A DNA stretch of 64,000 nucleotides. Origin: Rivularia sp. T60_A2020_040 (lineage in GTDB: Bacteria > Cyanobacteriota > Cyanobacteriia > Cyanobacteriales > Nostocaceae). This document shows, piece by piece, positions 56,448 through 64,000 of the stretch; the first letter of the stretch is position 1; every line of letters begins with the position of its first letter. The position numbers were made by a program, and so were the translations under genes. The stretch is taken from assembly GCA_015272215.1 (NCBI GenBank), contig JACYMD010000058.1:1-64000 (forward strand), in the 5' to 3' direction. The notes beneath the pieces are model-generated. The model made no database searches. It saw only the letters and a program-made list of their open reading frames with translations, and was not told the DNA's origin.

Positions 56448-57481
56448 CAAATTTTTATAGTTTGATCAAAACTGCTGCTGACAATACTATTACCATCAGG
56501 GCTAAATGCAACCGACGAAATTCTTTGAGAATGTCCTCTGAGGGTACTGATGCGTTTTCCGGTTTTTGCACTCCATAACTTGATAGTTTTATCCCAACTA
56601 CCACTAGCAAGGGTTTCACCGTCGGGACTAAATGCAATTGACCAAATTTTATGAGAATGTCCGCTTAAGGTACGCAGCACCTGTCCAGTTTGAAGATTCC
56701 ACAACTTGATAGTTTTATCCCAACTACCGCTTGCAAGGGTTTTACCATCGCGACTGAATGCTAAGGAGCTAACTGCGTCTAAATGACCAACTAAATATTT
56801 TGTTTTGCTTCCTGTCGCTAAATCCCACAACTGAATCGTACCTTCAAAATGATTTCCGGTTGCGAAAGTCTTACTATCGGGGCTAATGGCGACAACATTT
56901 ACAACATCACAATCTCCGCGTAGAGTGCGAATTTTCGTTCCTGTAGCTGCATTCCACAGATTTATTCTTTGATCCCAACCGCTACTAACAATAAAGTTAC
57001 CATCCGGAGTGAAAGCAATTGACTCAACGGATGCCAGATGCCCTTGAAGGCTACGAATTTGCTCTCCGGTTGCGACATCCCATAATCGAATCATTTTGTC
57101 TGCACTAGCAGAAGCGAGTACCTTACCATCCGGGCTAAATGCAATCGCATTAACTGAGTCAGAATGTCCTTTGAGGGTACGGATTGGTTGTCTTGTTTCT
57201 AAATCCCACAATTGAATTGTTTTATCCCCGTTGATAGAAGCTAGAATCTTACTTTGACTTGCTTCGAGTGGAAAAGGACTAATGGCGATCGCCCAAACTG
57301 ATTCGGATTTTCCTGTTAATGTAAAATCTAGGGAAGTGTTTTTCCAAGGAGTTGATGTAGATTGCTCTAAAGCAGAAGATATACTGCTCAAAGCTGGTGA
57401 AGATTGCCAACTCCAAATTCTGGCAAAGGCTAATACTATTACTGCCGAACTTGTTAAGATTTTTAAGAGATAATTGGTCAT
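56441..57481 (-). CDS. Membrane-anchored WD40-repeat protein
   Basis: 346 residues. A short N-terminal membrane segment (ILTSSAVIVLAFARIW) and a linker precede about seven WD40 blades from about residue 60 (GHSDSVNAIAFSPDGKVLAS, IRLWDV type). It is probably a beta-propeller. The layout equals the C-terminal half of the kinase-WD40 protein upstream, suggesting a derivative that lost the kinase. The stop is repeat-derived. Confidence 0.88.
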   Translation of the reverse strand: MTNYLLKILTSSAVIVLAFARIWSWQSSPALSSISSALEQSTSTPWKNTSLDFTLTGKSESVWAIAISPFPLEASQSKILASINGDKTIQLWDLETRQPIRTLKGHSDSVNAIAFSPDGKVLASASADKMIRLWDVATGEQIRSLQGHLASVESIAFTPDGNFIVSSGWDQRINLWNAATGTKIRTLRGDCDVVNVVAISPDSKTFATGNHFEGTIQLWDLATGSKTKYLVGHLDAVSSLAFSRDGKTLASGSWDKTIKLWNLQTGQVLRTLSGHSHKIWSIAFSPDGETLASGSWDKTIKLWSAKTGKRISTLRGHSQRISSVAFSPDGNSIVSSSFDQTIKIWQ

Positions 57482-57818
57482 TTTTATAGATTTAATAAAT
57501 TCTCAGAAATTCTCAAATAATCTGCTTTTAATCTGGCTTTATAAATTAAACAATTTTAAATTAACCTTTTTGGTTTTTAAGGGAATAGGGAATAGGGAAT
57601 AGGTAATAGGTAATTGGTAATTGGTAATTGGTAATTGGTAATTGTCCTAAAAATTGTGGCTACCGCTATATATTAGCGATATTAGTTTTTAGTTTAATGA
57701 TGAATTATTCTTTTATTCACAACTAAAAACTAGTACAGATAATAAACGAAAATAATACTACAATTTCAAATTTATAAAAACCCAACAAAATAAGTTTTCT
57801 TTCTTTAACCTTTAACCT
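57482..57818. other. Intergenic region with graded heptamer array
   Basis: At 57581-57644 the array passes from GGGAATA through GGTAATA to GGTAATT. A TTTAACC run at about 57803-57835 overlaps the end of the kinase-WD40 gene. No gene seen. Confidence 0.8.
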
Positions 57819-59909
57819 TTAACCTCTAACCTTTAAACTAGGTATTTGCCAAATTTTAATAGTTCTATCTTCAGCAGAACTAACTAAAATACTTCCATCT
57901 TTATTAAAAGCTAAAGATGCTATTTTCCCAGAATGTCCTCTAAGAGTAGTCAAAAGTTCTCCGGTTTGTAAATTCCACAATTTAATTGTTTTGTCGCTAC
58001 CACCCGAAGCAAGAAGATTCCCTTGAGAACTTACAGCAGTAGATGTAATTAATTGAGAATGTCCTTTAAAAGTACGTATTTTCTCTCCAGTAATTGGATT
58101 CCACATACCTATGGTGTTATTGTAACTACCAATTACTGAGTTATTACTGGTTGTTCCGGATTTTTTGATGAAGTTAACGGAATAAATTTTGCTTGAATTA
58201 TTTGATAAAGTCTGTAAAAGCTTTTGAGTAGTGATGTCCCAAATTTTTATCGTACCGTCAAAGCTACCGCTTGCGAGCATTTTACCTTGCAAATCAAAGG
58301 CAAGGGAATTAACTCTGCTACTATGACCATTAAAGCTGGTAATTTCTTCGCCAGTACTTCTATTCCATAACTTAACGCTGTTGTCCGAGCCTCCTGAAGC
58401 AAGTATCTTACCATCAGGACTAAAAGCTAAAGCATGAATTGGTTGCGTATGTCCTTGTAATGTCCGAATTTGTTGTCCTGTAGCTAAATTCCATATTGTG
58501 ATGATTTTATCATTACCAGCGCTGACAAATTTCGTTCCATATGGATCGATCGCAACGACGTTAACTTTTGAATTATCAGCTTTAAAAACAGATATTTCCT
58601 GTTTTGTTACCAAACTCCACAGCTTGACACCGAAAATACTGTTTGTAATCATCGTTTTACTATCTGGAGCGATGGCAATGGATGAAGTTGAATCGTAATT
58701 TAAGTTAAAGGTTTGAAAGACTGGTAATTGTCCTTGATTTGTTGGTTTTTCGGTTTTCGATAAAGGCTGAATGCTCGGTTGAGCAATACTTTCGGAATTT
58801 CTAATTTGGGCTTCGCGGGTTTGCCAATACCAAACTTCTCCAGCAACAAACATGATAATAGCTGCACTTGCCATTAATAAAGGTTTTAAGTTGGTATATC
58901 TGGGTTTTGCTGGTATTTCGGTTGGCGGTATAAATTGTTGAGAAACGTATTTTAGAGGAGGTGAAAATACTGGATATTTTTGGGGCTGTTTCAAATCTGC
59001 AATTACTTCCGCAGCCGATTGGTAGCGCTGTTCGATATCTTTTTTTAACAATTTATCGAGAATATCACCAAATTCATCGCTAAGTGGATAATTTAAATAC
59101 TTTTCCCAACGACTCATCCAGCCATAACCATGTTCTGCCCACAGTTGAAAAGGTGAAATACCAGTAATTAAATGAAAAATTGTAGCCCCGACACTAAACA
59201 AATCGCTAGCAGGATAAGCTAACCCATCCCTAATTTGTTCTATTGCACAATAACCGTGAGAACCGATGGAAGTTCCTGTTTTCAACTTGAGTTTTGGCTG
59301 TAACTGCTTGGAAGAACCAAAATCTATTAATACTAAGTCTCCCATCAATTCTTGAGGAGAAGTGCGACGAATAATATTTTGTGGTTTAATATCTCGGTGA
59401 ACTACTCCAGATTCGTGAATAAACTGGAGAACGGGTAATAAATTTAACAGGAATTCTCTAATTTCTTTTTCGTTATAACAACGCAGCCAAATATCATTTT
59501 CACGACGCTTTTCTAATTCTTCTAGTAAATTTTGTCCATCGATAAATTGTTGCACTAGATATAAACAATTATCTTGTTCAAAGTAAGCTAAAAGTTTAGG
59601 AATTTGGGGATGTTCTCCTAATTGTTGCAGTAGTTGAGCTTCTTTTTCAAATAGCTCTACTGCTTTATTTAACGCCCATTTTCCTTCAATTCTGGGTGCG
59701 AATTGCTTTAACACACAGGGTTCGTTAAGTTTATCTGAATCTTGGGCTAAATAAGTTTTACCAAATGCGCCTTCTTGTGAAAGCACCCGGATAACTCGAA
59801 ATCTGTTTCGTAATAAGGGTAAGATTGCTGTATTACAGCTAACACAAATCTGATTTAAATCGTCATTGAGAGGATTTGGACAATCGGGATTTAGGCAGTA
59901 GATAGTCAT
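57819..59909 (-). CDS. Ser/Thr kinase fused to WD40 repeats
   Basis: 696 residues. A zinc ribbon (C5, C10, C22, C25) is followed by a Hanks kinase (K68, HRDIKPQN at 171-178, DFGS at 196-199), a membrane segment at about 346-366, a linker, and seven WD40 blades from about 405 to 692. This is a widespread cyanobacterial layout with the propeller outside the cytoplasm. Intact catalytic residues. Targets unknown. Confidence 0.93.
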   Translation of the reverse strand: MTIYCLNPDCPNPLNDDLNQICVSCNTAILPLLRNRFRVIRVLSQEGAFGKTYLAQDSDKLNEPCVLKQFAPRIEGKWALNKAVELFEKEAQLLQQLGEHPQIPKLLAYFEQDNCLYLVQQFIDGQNLLEELEKRRENDIWLRCYNEKEIREFLLNLLPVLQFIHESGVVHRDIKPQNIIRRTSPQELMGDLVLIDFGSSKQLQPKLKLKTGTSIGSHGYCAIEQIRDGLAYPASDLFSVGATIFHLITGISPFQLWAEHGYGWMSRWEKYLNYPLSDEFGDILDKLLKKDIEQRYQSAAEVIADLKQPQKYPVFSPPLKYVSQQFIPPTEIPAKPRYTNLKPLLMASAAIIMFVAGEVWYWQTREAQIRNSESIAQPSIQPLSKTEKPTNQGQLPVFQTFNLNYDSTSSIAIAPDSKTMITNSIFGVKLWSLVTKQEISVFKADNSKVNVVAIDPYGTKFVSAGNDKIITIWNLATGQQIRTLQGHTQPIHALAFSPDGKILASGGSDNSVKLWNRSTGEEITSFNGHSSRVNSLAFDLQGKMLASGSFDGTIKIWDITTQKLLQTLSNNSSKIYSVNFIKKSGTTSNNSVIGSYNNTIGMWNPITGEKIRTFKGHSQLITSTAVSSQGNLLASGGSDKTIKLWNLQTGELLTTLRGHSGKIASLAFNKDGSILVSSAEDRTIKIWQIPSLKVRG

Positions 59910-60105
59910 TGAATTCGGGCGACTGTATTGAACAGTACGGTAACAAAAGCCCTAATTTTTCTTTGAAAGGAAAAATTATTTCATCATTATACAAAATCTC
60001 ATCCAAAAAAATATTTAAATTGGGTAAAGTAAACCCTGATTTCTCACGATGGTACTGCTTTTACTGATATTTTATGTCTTAATAAAAACCTTTACTGTTA
60101 ACTGT

Positions 60106-61197
60106 TTAAGCTCGTGACGAATAAGGTTGAGAATTTCGTTCTGACTGCTTTGATTTTAGTTTAGCTTTCCATTCCCGAATTGCGATCGCAGTTCGTGCGA
60201 AGGGAGGTAAATAACTGCTGTAATTATCTTCAAAACTCGATGGCTGATGTTTAATTCCCAAAGGTTTGGTAGTCAAGCAATTGCTTAGGTGAGGTAAATG
60301 GGATTCTATACCCAGAGCAAACATGACTTCATCGGCTGACTTAAAGCGTTCTCTAACACTAACCTTGAGCATTTTATTGATAACTTTCGCAAAGTGTTCG
60401 CTAACTTTGATTTGTTTTTGCCAGCAGATTTCACCCGTACTTGTATCGTAATCAAATTCTAACGGTGCTTTTGCACTTAGTAAGTAAAGACAAGTTACAC
60501 CCAATGCATAAATATCGCTGCTGTAAACTGGGCGTAGAGAAAACTGTTCTGGAGGTGCAAATCCCATTGTGCCGACAAAGTTAGTGGTAACAGTGGTTTT
60601 CTCGACAAGTTCCCCAACTAAGGCTAACTCTTCTTTAACTGCACCGAAATCAATCAATACCAAACGTCCATCATCGTCACAGCGAAGTAAGTTATGGGGT
60701 TTGATATCACGGTGAATTACATGATTTTTATGAACATATTGCAATACCGGGAGTATTTCCTGCAAAAACCGTTTAACCGCAGCTTCACTCAAAGCACCGT
60801 TACGTCTGACTTCCCTGGTTAAAGTACAGCCACGAACATATTCTTGAACCAGAAAAAATTCTTCTCCCATTTCAAAGTAATCTAAAAGCATGGGAATTTG
60901 AGAATGAGTTCCCAATTGACCTAAAGTTTTAGCTTCTTTTTCAAAACGTTCTTTAGCTTTTTCCCAAGTTTTAGGACTTTTGACTTTAGGACAAAGCTGC
61001 TTAATCACACATAAAGGATGTCCAGGTAAAGTTACATTTCTCGCTAAAAAAGTAACTCCAAAACCTCCTCTACCTAAAATACGTAAAATTGCATAACGCT
61101 GGCGAAATAACGTTTTAGAACCACATAATTGTCCTAATTTTGTATTTGTCAATAAGTCTGAATGAAAATTAGATATTTTTTGAGAAAAGCGATTCAT
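60106..61197 (-). CDS. Ser/Thr protein kinase
   Basis: 363 residues from the ATG at 61197; a TTG nine bases upstream is possible. Glycine loop GRGGFG, the lysine in VIKQLCP, HRDIKPHN, DFG and the APPEQ activation-segment end are all intact. No membrane segment or sensor domain; the short C-terminal tail is basic. Third kinase of the window and second of this cluster. Confidence 0.93.
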   Translation of the reverse strand: MNRFSQKISNFHSDLLTNTKLGQLCGSKTLFRQRYAILRILGRGGFGVTFLARNVTLPGHPLCVIKQLCPKVKSPKTWEKAKERFEKEAKTLGQLGTHSQIPMLLDYFEMGEEFFLVQEYVRGCTLTREVRRNGALSEAAVKRFLQEILPVLQYVHKNHVIHRDIKPHNLLRCDDDGRLVLIDFGAVKEELALVGELVEKTTVTTNFVGTMGFAPPEQFSLRPVYSSDIYALGVTCLYLLSAKAPLEFDYDTSTGEICWQKQIKVSEHFAKVINKMLKVSVRERFKSADEVMFALGIESHLPHLSNCLTTKPLGIKHQPSSFEDNYSSYLPPFARTAIAIREWKAKLKSKQSERNSQPYSSRA

Positions 61198-61350
61198 TAT
61201 AATCAAAGATATTATTTACATTGCGATTTCACGATTTTCTCAATGTAACTACTATCAGTATTTGTCGCCAGTAGAATTATCGTATCTTTGCACAAACCTA
61301 AATTTTACCTGACTTTTTCTTGAAGACTCCGGATGAAATTGGGGGGGAGA

Positions 61351-61400
61351 CAGTTGACAGTTGACAGTGGACAGTTGACAGTTGACAGTTAACTGTCAAC
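61351..61400. repeat. Heptamer array (TTGACAG) with inverted end
   Basis: About six TTGACAG/TGGACAG units end in AGTTAACTGTCAAC, so the array turns back on itself and can form a hairpin. It lies 17 bp from the stop of the GH57 gene. Confidence 0.88.
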
Positions 61401-61416
61401 TATTACCCATTACTTT

Positions 61417-63654
61417 TTAACTTAATTCAATTGCTATCAAACTATTTTCTGGGAGATAATTACGAAAGTGTCCTTGATCGGAGAGTACTACTACAAGTCT
61501 AATCGGGGATTCTGGTGGTTGCTGTAAATCTGTCCACGGTACTGCTACTTCTAAAGAAGTGTTTAAAGCTGTTTTTGCCTGACTTTGACGAGGATACCAT
61601 TGGGAATATTCACCAGCTTGCTGGAATTGAATTGCATTGGTTAACAAATCAATTTCTAAATGATGATGAAATAAATAATTAACTGGTGCAGCATCCGGTA
61701 CGTCGGCTATTGGTAAAGGACTGTTATGCATGGTTTTGTAAGGATAAAACCACAACAGGTTTAATTGGGGTGGTAAATCTTTTGCTGGCTCTACTCCGCT
61801 TTTGAAATCAATGCGTAAGTAGAAATGTGATTGATCTAATCCATACCACAATCTTTGAATGACGCTGCTGCTGTGCATGGTTCCTCGCGCACCACCGATT
61901 TCTAAACGTCCGGCTTTTTCCCAACCTTGTTCGTCACCGCTACCGTTAATTTCTGGGTGAATAAATCCGGTGTTGCGATGGGATGCTCGTGCTTCGTGAA
62001 TTTCTAAAGGTTGATTTAAATAAGTTGGTATGGGTTCGTTTAAGGCTTGGTAAATTCCTCGCAGATGTAACCTAAATAACTGGTCAAAAATGGCATCTTG
62101 ATTTGATGAATGTCCTTCACCAAACCACCAAAACCAATCGGAACCTTCTGCTGCATACAGAGCTTCCCACGCTGCGGGATTATTTTCTTCTGTGGCTTCG
62201 GGATGATTCGCTAATGTAAGTCTTGCATGAGTTAAGTAATCCCAAGCTCTATTTTTTACCGGGTCTCCTATCCAGGTAGTAAAACTACCGTCTACCCAAG
62301 AACCGCTGTGCAGTTGTTCTCCCTTCATGGTGGCTGTAGGGGGGAACTGTTCTAAAAATTCGGAAACTGTAACTAATTTTAATTGCGGTTCGTTGCTCAA
62401 GCCTTGATATAAGGCTTCTAAGAACGGTTTACCATCTTGTTCGTAAAATTCCCAACAGTTTTCACCATCCAAGGCGATAGTAACTAACCAAGGTTCTTCG
62501 CTGTTACGATTTTGCTGCATTTGAGCAATAGAATTCAATCTTCCGATTAAGTCTTGTGCTGCATTTTCAGGTGACATTCCACTGTAGGTAAAGCCAATTA
62601 AATCGGATAATGCATGATCACGAAAGACTATTGATACATCACCTTTCTCCGTTTGCAAGCGGTAAGGACGGTAAAGTAAATCCGGTTGTTGCATATTTCC
62701 CCATTCATCCCGGTGGAAAAACTGCCGTAAACTCCAACCTAACACGGCTTCATCTGAGCATATCCACTCAAATCCCTGTTCTACAATATACGGCAAAACT
62801 GCCGGACTTACTGATTGCTCCGAAGGCCACAATCCACGGGGTTCTCGTTGAAATCTATCTTTGTATAGTTCCCAAGCTTTGTTGAGATGACGGGGAATAT
62901 CTTCTGCCCATGTAAAACGATTTCGCGGCAATGTCATATTCGGTACTGCCACCCTACCAGCATCGGTATCCGCAAGTAAAGGTAAAATTGGGTGAGTATA
63001 AGGCGTAGTCATCACCTCCAACTGTCCAGCTTCCTGCATCTGGCGGTGTTGTGGTATAATGCGACCTAAAATTTCTCGCTGCTTGGAGTAAATACGTTGG
63101 CGATCGCCTAAATTAAAATTGTGTCCTTGTTTCAACCAACCGGCAATATCGGCATCATCCCAAAACAACGGATCAATCCACGCTAAATTATGCCAAGCTA
63201 ATAAATCGCTATAATCTTGTAAATCCCAATGAGCCAAACACCAGGCTTCTCCTTTCTCTTGACGCTGTTGGTAAAGTTCTCTGTAGCGGGGATGGGGTTT
63301 AATTAAAGTATCGTAATTAGCGTCAAAAAAATGTTCGAGAATAAATTCTAATTGCCCCTGAGTTAGTTGTTCTGTAGGTGTTAAAGCAACTTCTAAATAA
63401 GGATCAAAAGCACTACCGGCAACATAATCTTCAATCTGCAATATCAGTGAAGGTACCAAATTCACAGTTTGATGCAACTTGGGATAACGTTCCAACATCA
63501 ACACCAAATCCAAATAATCCTTAGTACCATGCAACCGCACCCAAGGTAAACGATATCTTCCAGTACCAGAGCTAGAAGAAACATTTGCTTCAGGAGACTT
63601 GTACAGCGGCTGATGTTGATGCCAAATAAAAGCGACGTGTAAAGGGTGAGACAT
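61417..63654 (-). CDS. Glycoside hydrolase family 57 protein
   Basis: 745 residues. The N-terminal HQHQP motif (AFIWHQHQPLYKS), GLWPSEQSVSPAVLPYI, WICSDEAVLGWS and ALDGENCWEFYEQDGKPFL fit the GH57 conserved regions (alpha-amylase/amylopullulanase-like). The catalytic domain is followed by a C-terminal beta domain from about 560. Probably glycogen or alpha-glucan metabolism; exact activity unclear. Confidence 0.9.
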   Translation of the reverse strand: MSHPLHVAFIWHQHQPLYKSPEANVSSSSGTGRYRLPWVRLHGTKDYLDLVLMLERYPKLHQTVNLVPSLILQIEDYVAGSAFDPYLEVALTPTEQLTQGQLEFILEHFFDANYDTLIKPHPRYRELYQQRQEKGEAWCLAHWDLQDYSDLLAWHNLAWIDPLFWDDADIAGWLKQGHNFNLGDRQRIYSKQREILGRIIPQHRQMQEAGQLEVMTTPYTHPILPLLADTDAGRVAVPNMTLPRNRFTWAEDIPRHLNKAWELYKDRFQREPRGLWPSEQSVSPAVLPYIVEQGFEWICSDEAVLGWSLRQFFHRDEWGNMQQPDLLYRPYRLQTEKGDVSIVFRDHALSDLIGFTYSGMSPENAAQDLIGRLNSIAQMQQNRNSEEPWLVTIALDGENCWEFYEQDGKPFLEALYQGLSNEPQLKLVTVSEFLEQFPPTATMKGEQLHSGSWVDGSFTTWIGDPVKNRAWDYLTHARLTLANHPEATEENNPAAWEALYAAEGSDWFWWFGEGHSSNQDAIFDQLFRLHLRGIYQALNEPIPTYLNQPLEIHEARASHRNTGFIHPEINGSGDEQGWEKAGRLEIGGARGTMHSSSVIQRLWYGLDQSHFYLRIDFKSGVEPAKDLPPQLNLLWFYPYKTMHNSPLPIADVPDAAPVNYLFHHHLEIDLLTNAIQFQQAGEYSQWYPRQSQAKTALNTSLEVAVPWTDLQQPPESPIRLVVVLSDQGHFRNYLPENSLIAIELS

Positions 63655-63674
63655 AAGCTTGAGAGTTAGGAATT

Positions 63675-63705
63675 GTAGAGACGTAGCAATACGCCCCGTC
63701 TTTAC
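63675..63705. repeat. Dispersed palindromic repeat, copy 9
   Basis: GTAGAGACGTAGCAATACG followed by CCCCGTCTTTAC, the asymmetric variant also seen at 5258 and 15907. Confidence 0.85.
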
Positions 63706-63761
63706 AGGAATTAGGAATTAGGAGTTAAGTAACACTCAATCCTAATTCCTAACTTTAACTA

Positions 63762-63992
63762 CTACACTACTTGTTCCACTTCTGCAATTTCTGGAATCAT
63801 TTCTCTAAGACGACGTTCGATACCCATTCTCAAAGTCATAGCAGAACTAGGACAAGAGCCACAAGCACCTTGTAAACGTAATTTAACAATCGGACCATCA
63901 AGTTCCACAAGTTCCACATTACCACCATCAGACATTAAGTATGGGCGTAACTCATCAAGAACTGTTTCTACATTTTCATTTGTTAATTCCAT
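63762..63992 (-). CDS. NifU-like iron-sulfur scaffold (NfuA-type domain)
   Basis: 76 residues, a stand-alone NifU C-terminal domain. The cluster-binding CxxC is in [20 protein letters not shown]. It carries and hands on Fe-S clusters; cyanobacterial NfuA is the main scaffold for photosystem I clusters. Normal length. Confidence 0.95.
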   Translation of the reverse strand: MELTNENVETVLDELRPYLMSDGGNVELVELDGPIVKLRLQGACGSCPSSAMTLRMGIERRLREMIPEIAEVEQVV

Positions 63993-64000
63993 AATCCTTG

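Overview
The window reads as chromosomal DNA of a filamentous, probably heterocyst-forming cyanobacterium (Nostocales, Rivularia/Calothrix/Scytonema-like). Evidence: about two dozen HIP1 palindromes (GCGATCGC); many heptanucleotide tandem arrays of the STRR type; a phylloquinone (men) locus; a DevBCA-type exporter; XisH/XisI remnants; DUF1825, LabA and HopA1-family proteins; and many Ser/Thr kinases and WD40 proteins. Genus-level placement is inference. No tRNA, rRNA, CRISPR array or complete insertion sequence was recognised.

Layout. 0.1-6 kb: anion permease; TetR regulator with an unusual C-terminal ribbon-helix-helix-like tail; a 164-bp MITE; and a devBCA-type exporter operon read divergently from the regulator. 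6-12.3 kb, all minus strand: Ser/Thr kinase, DUF2791/BrxD-type ATPase, membrane coiled-coil protein with a TerB-C-like tail, and a DUF815 AAA ATPase. 12.9-15.4 kb: an APH-fold kinase next to a HopA1-family protein, the two folds used as dehydratase parts in class V lanthipeptide and thioamitide pathways. 15.5-21.5 kb: phylloquinone genes (DHNA-CoA thioesterase, menE, menC, menA, menF). 21.6-24.3 kb: MIF-like tautomerase, broken xisH with intact xisI, rlmN and a small zinc-ribbon gene. 25-28.7 kb: two adjacent membrane ATPases. 29-40.9 kb: housekeeping genes (lepB, HhH protein, TM2 protein, DUF1825, PBP1A, tyrS, pyrF, amidase, a secreted EndoU-like protein, ilvC). 41-56.3 kb: membrane protein, aldo/keto reductase, DUF4349 lipoprotein, SagB/ThcOx oxidoreductase, labA-like gene, glgA, Ap4A phosphorylase, AtzG/AtzE amidase pair, YbjN, DUF1499, YtxH and DUF948 proteins. 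56.4-64 kb, minus strand: WD40 protein, kinase-WD40 protein, second kinase, GH57 glycosidase and a NifU-type scaffold.

The most striking signal is repeat DNA that has entered coding sequence in frame. One dispersed element of about 100 bp is translated in the same frame inside menE, menF and a secreted hypothetical protein (36125). MenE also carries about 14 copies of an 18-bp repeat (hexapeptide SCSLEK) and a heptamer array. Heptamer arrays supply start regions (tetR, menC) and stop codons (pyrF, HopA1 gene, Ap4A phosphorylase, WD40 gene). Nine copies of a palindromic repeat and two MITE-like elements with clean terminal inverted repeats lie between genes.

As systems: devBCA plus TetR form a regulated envelope exporter. 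The men genes make phylloquinone for photosystem I. The kinase/HopA1 pair, the DUF2791/TerB-C pair and the twin membrane ATPases are the best candidates for poorly described systems.
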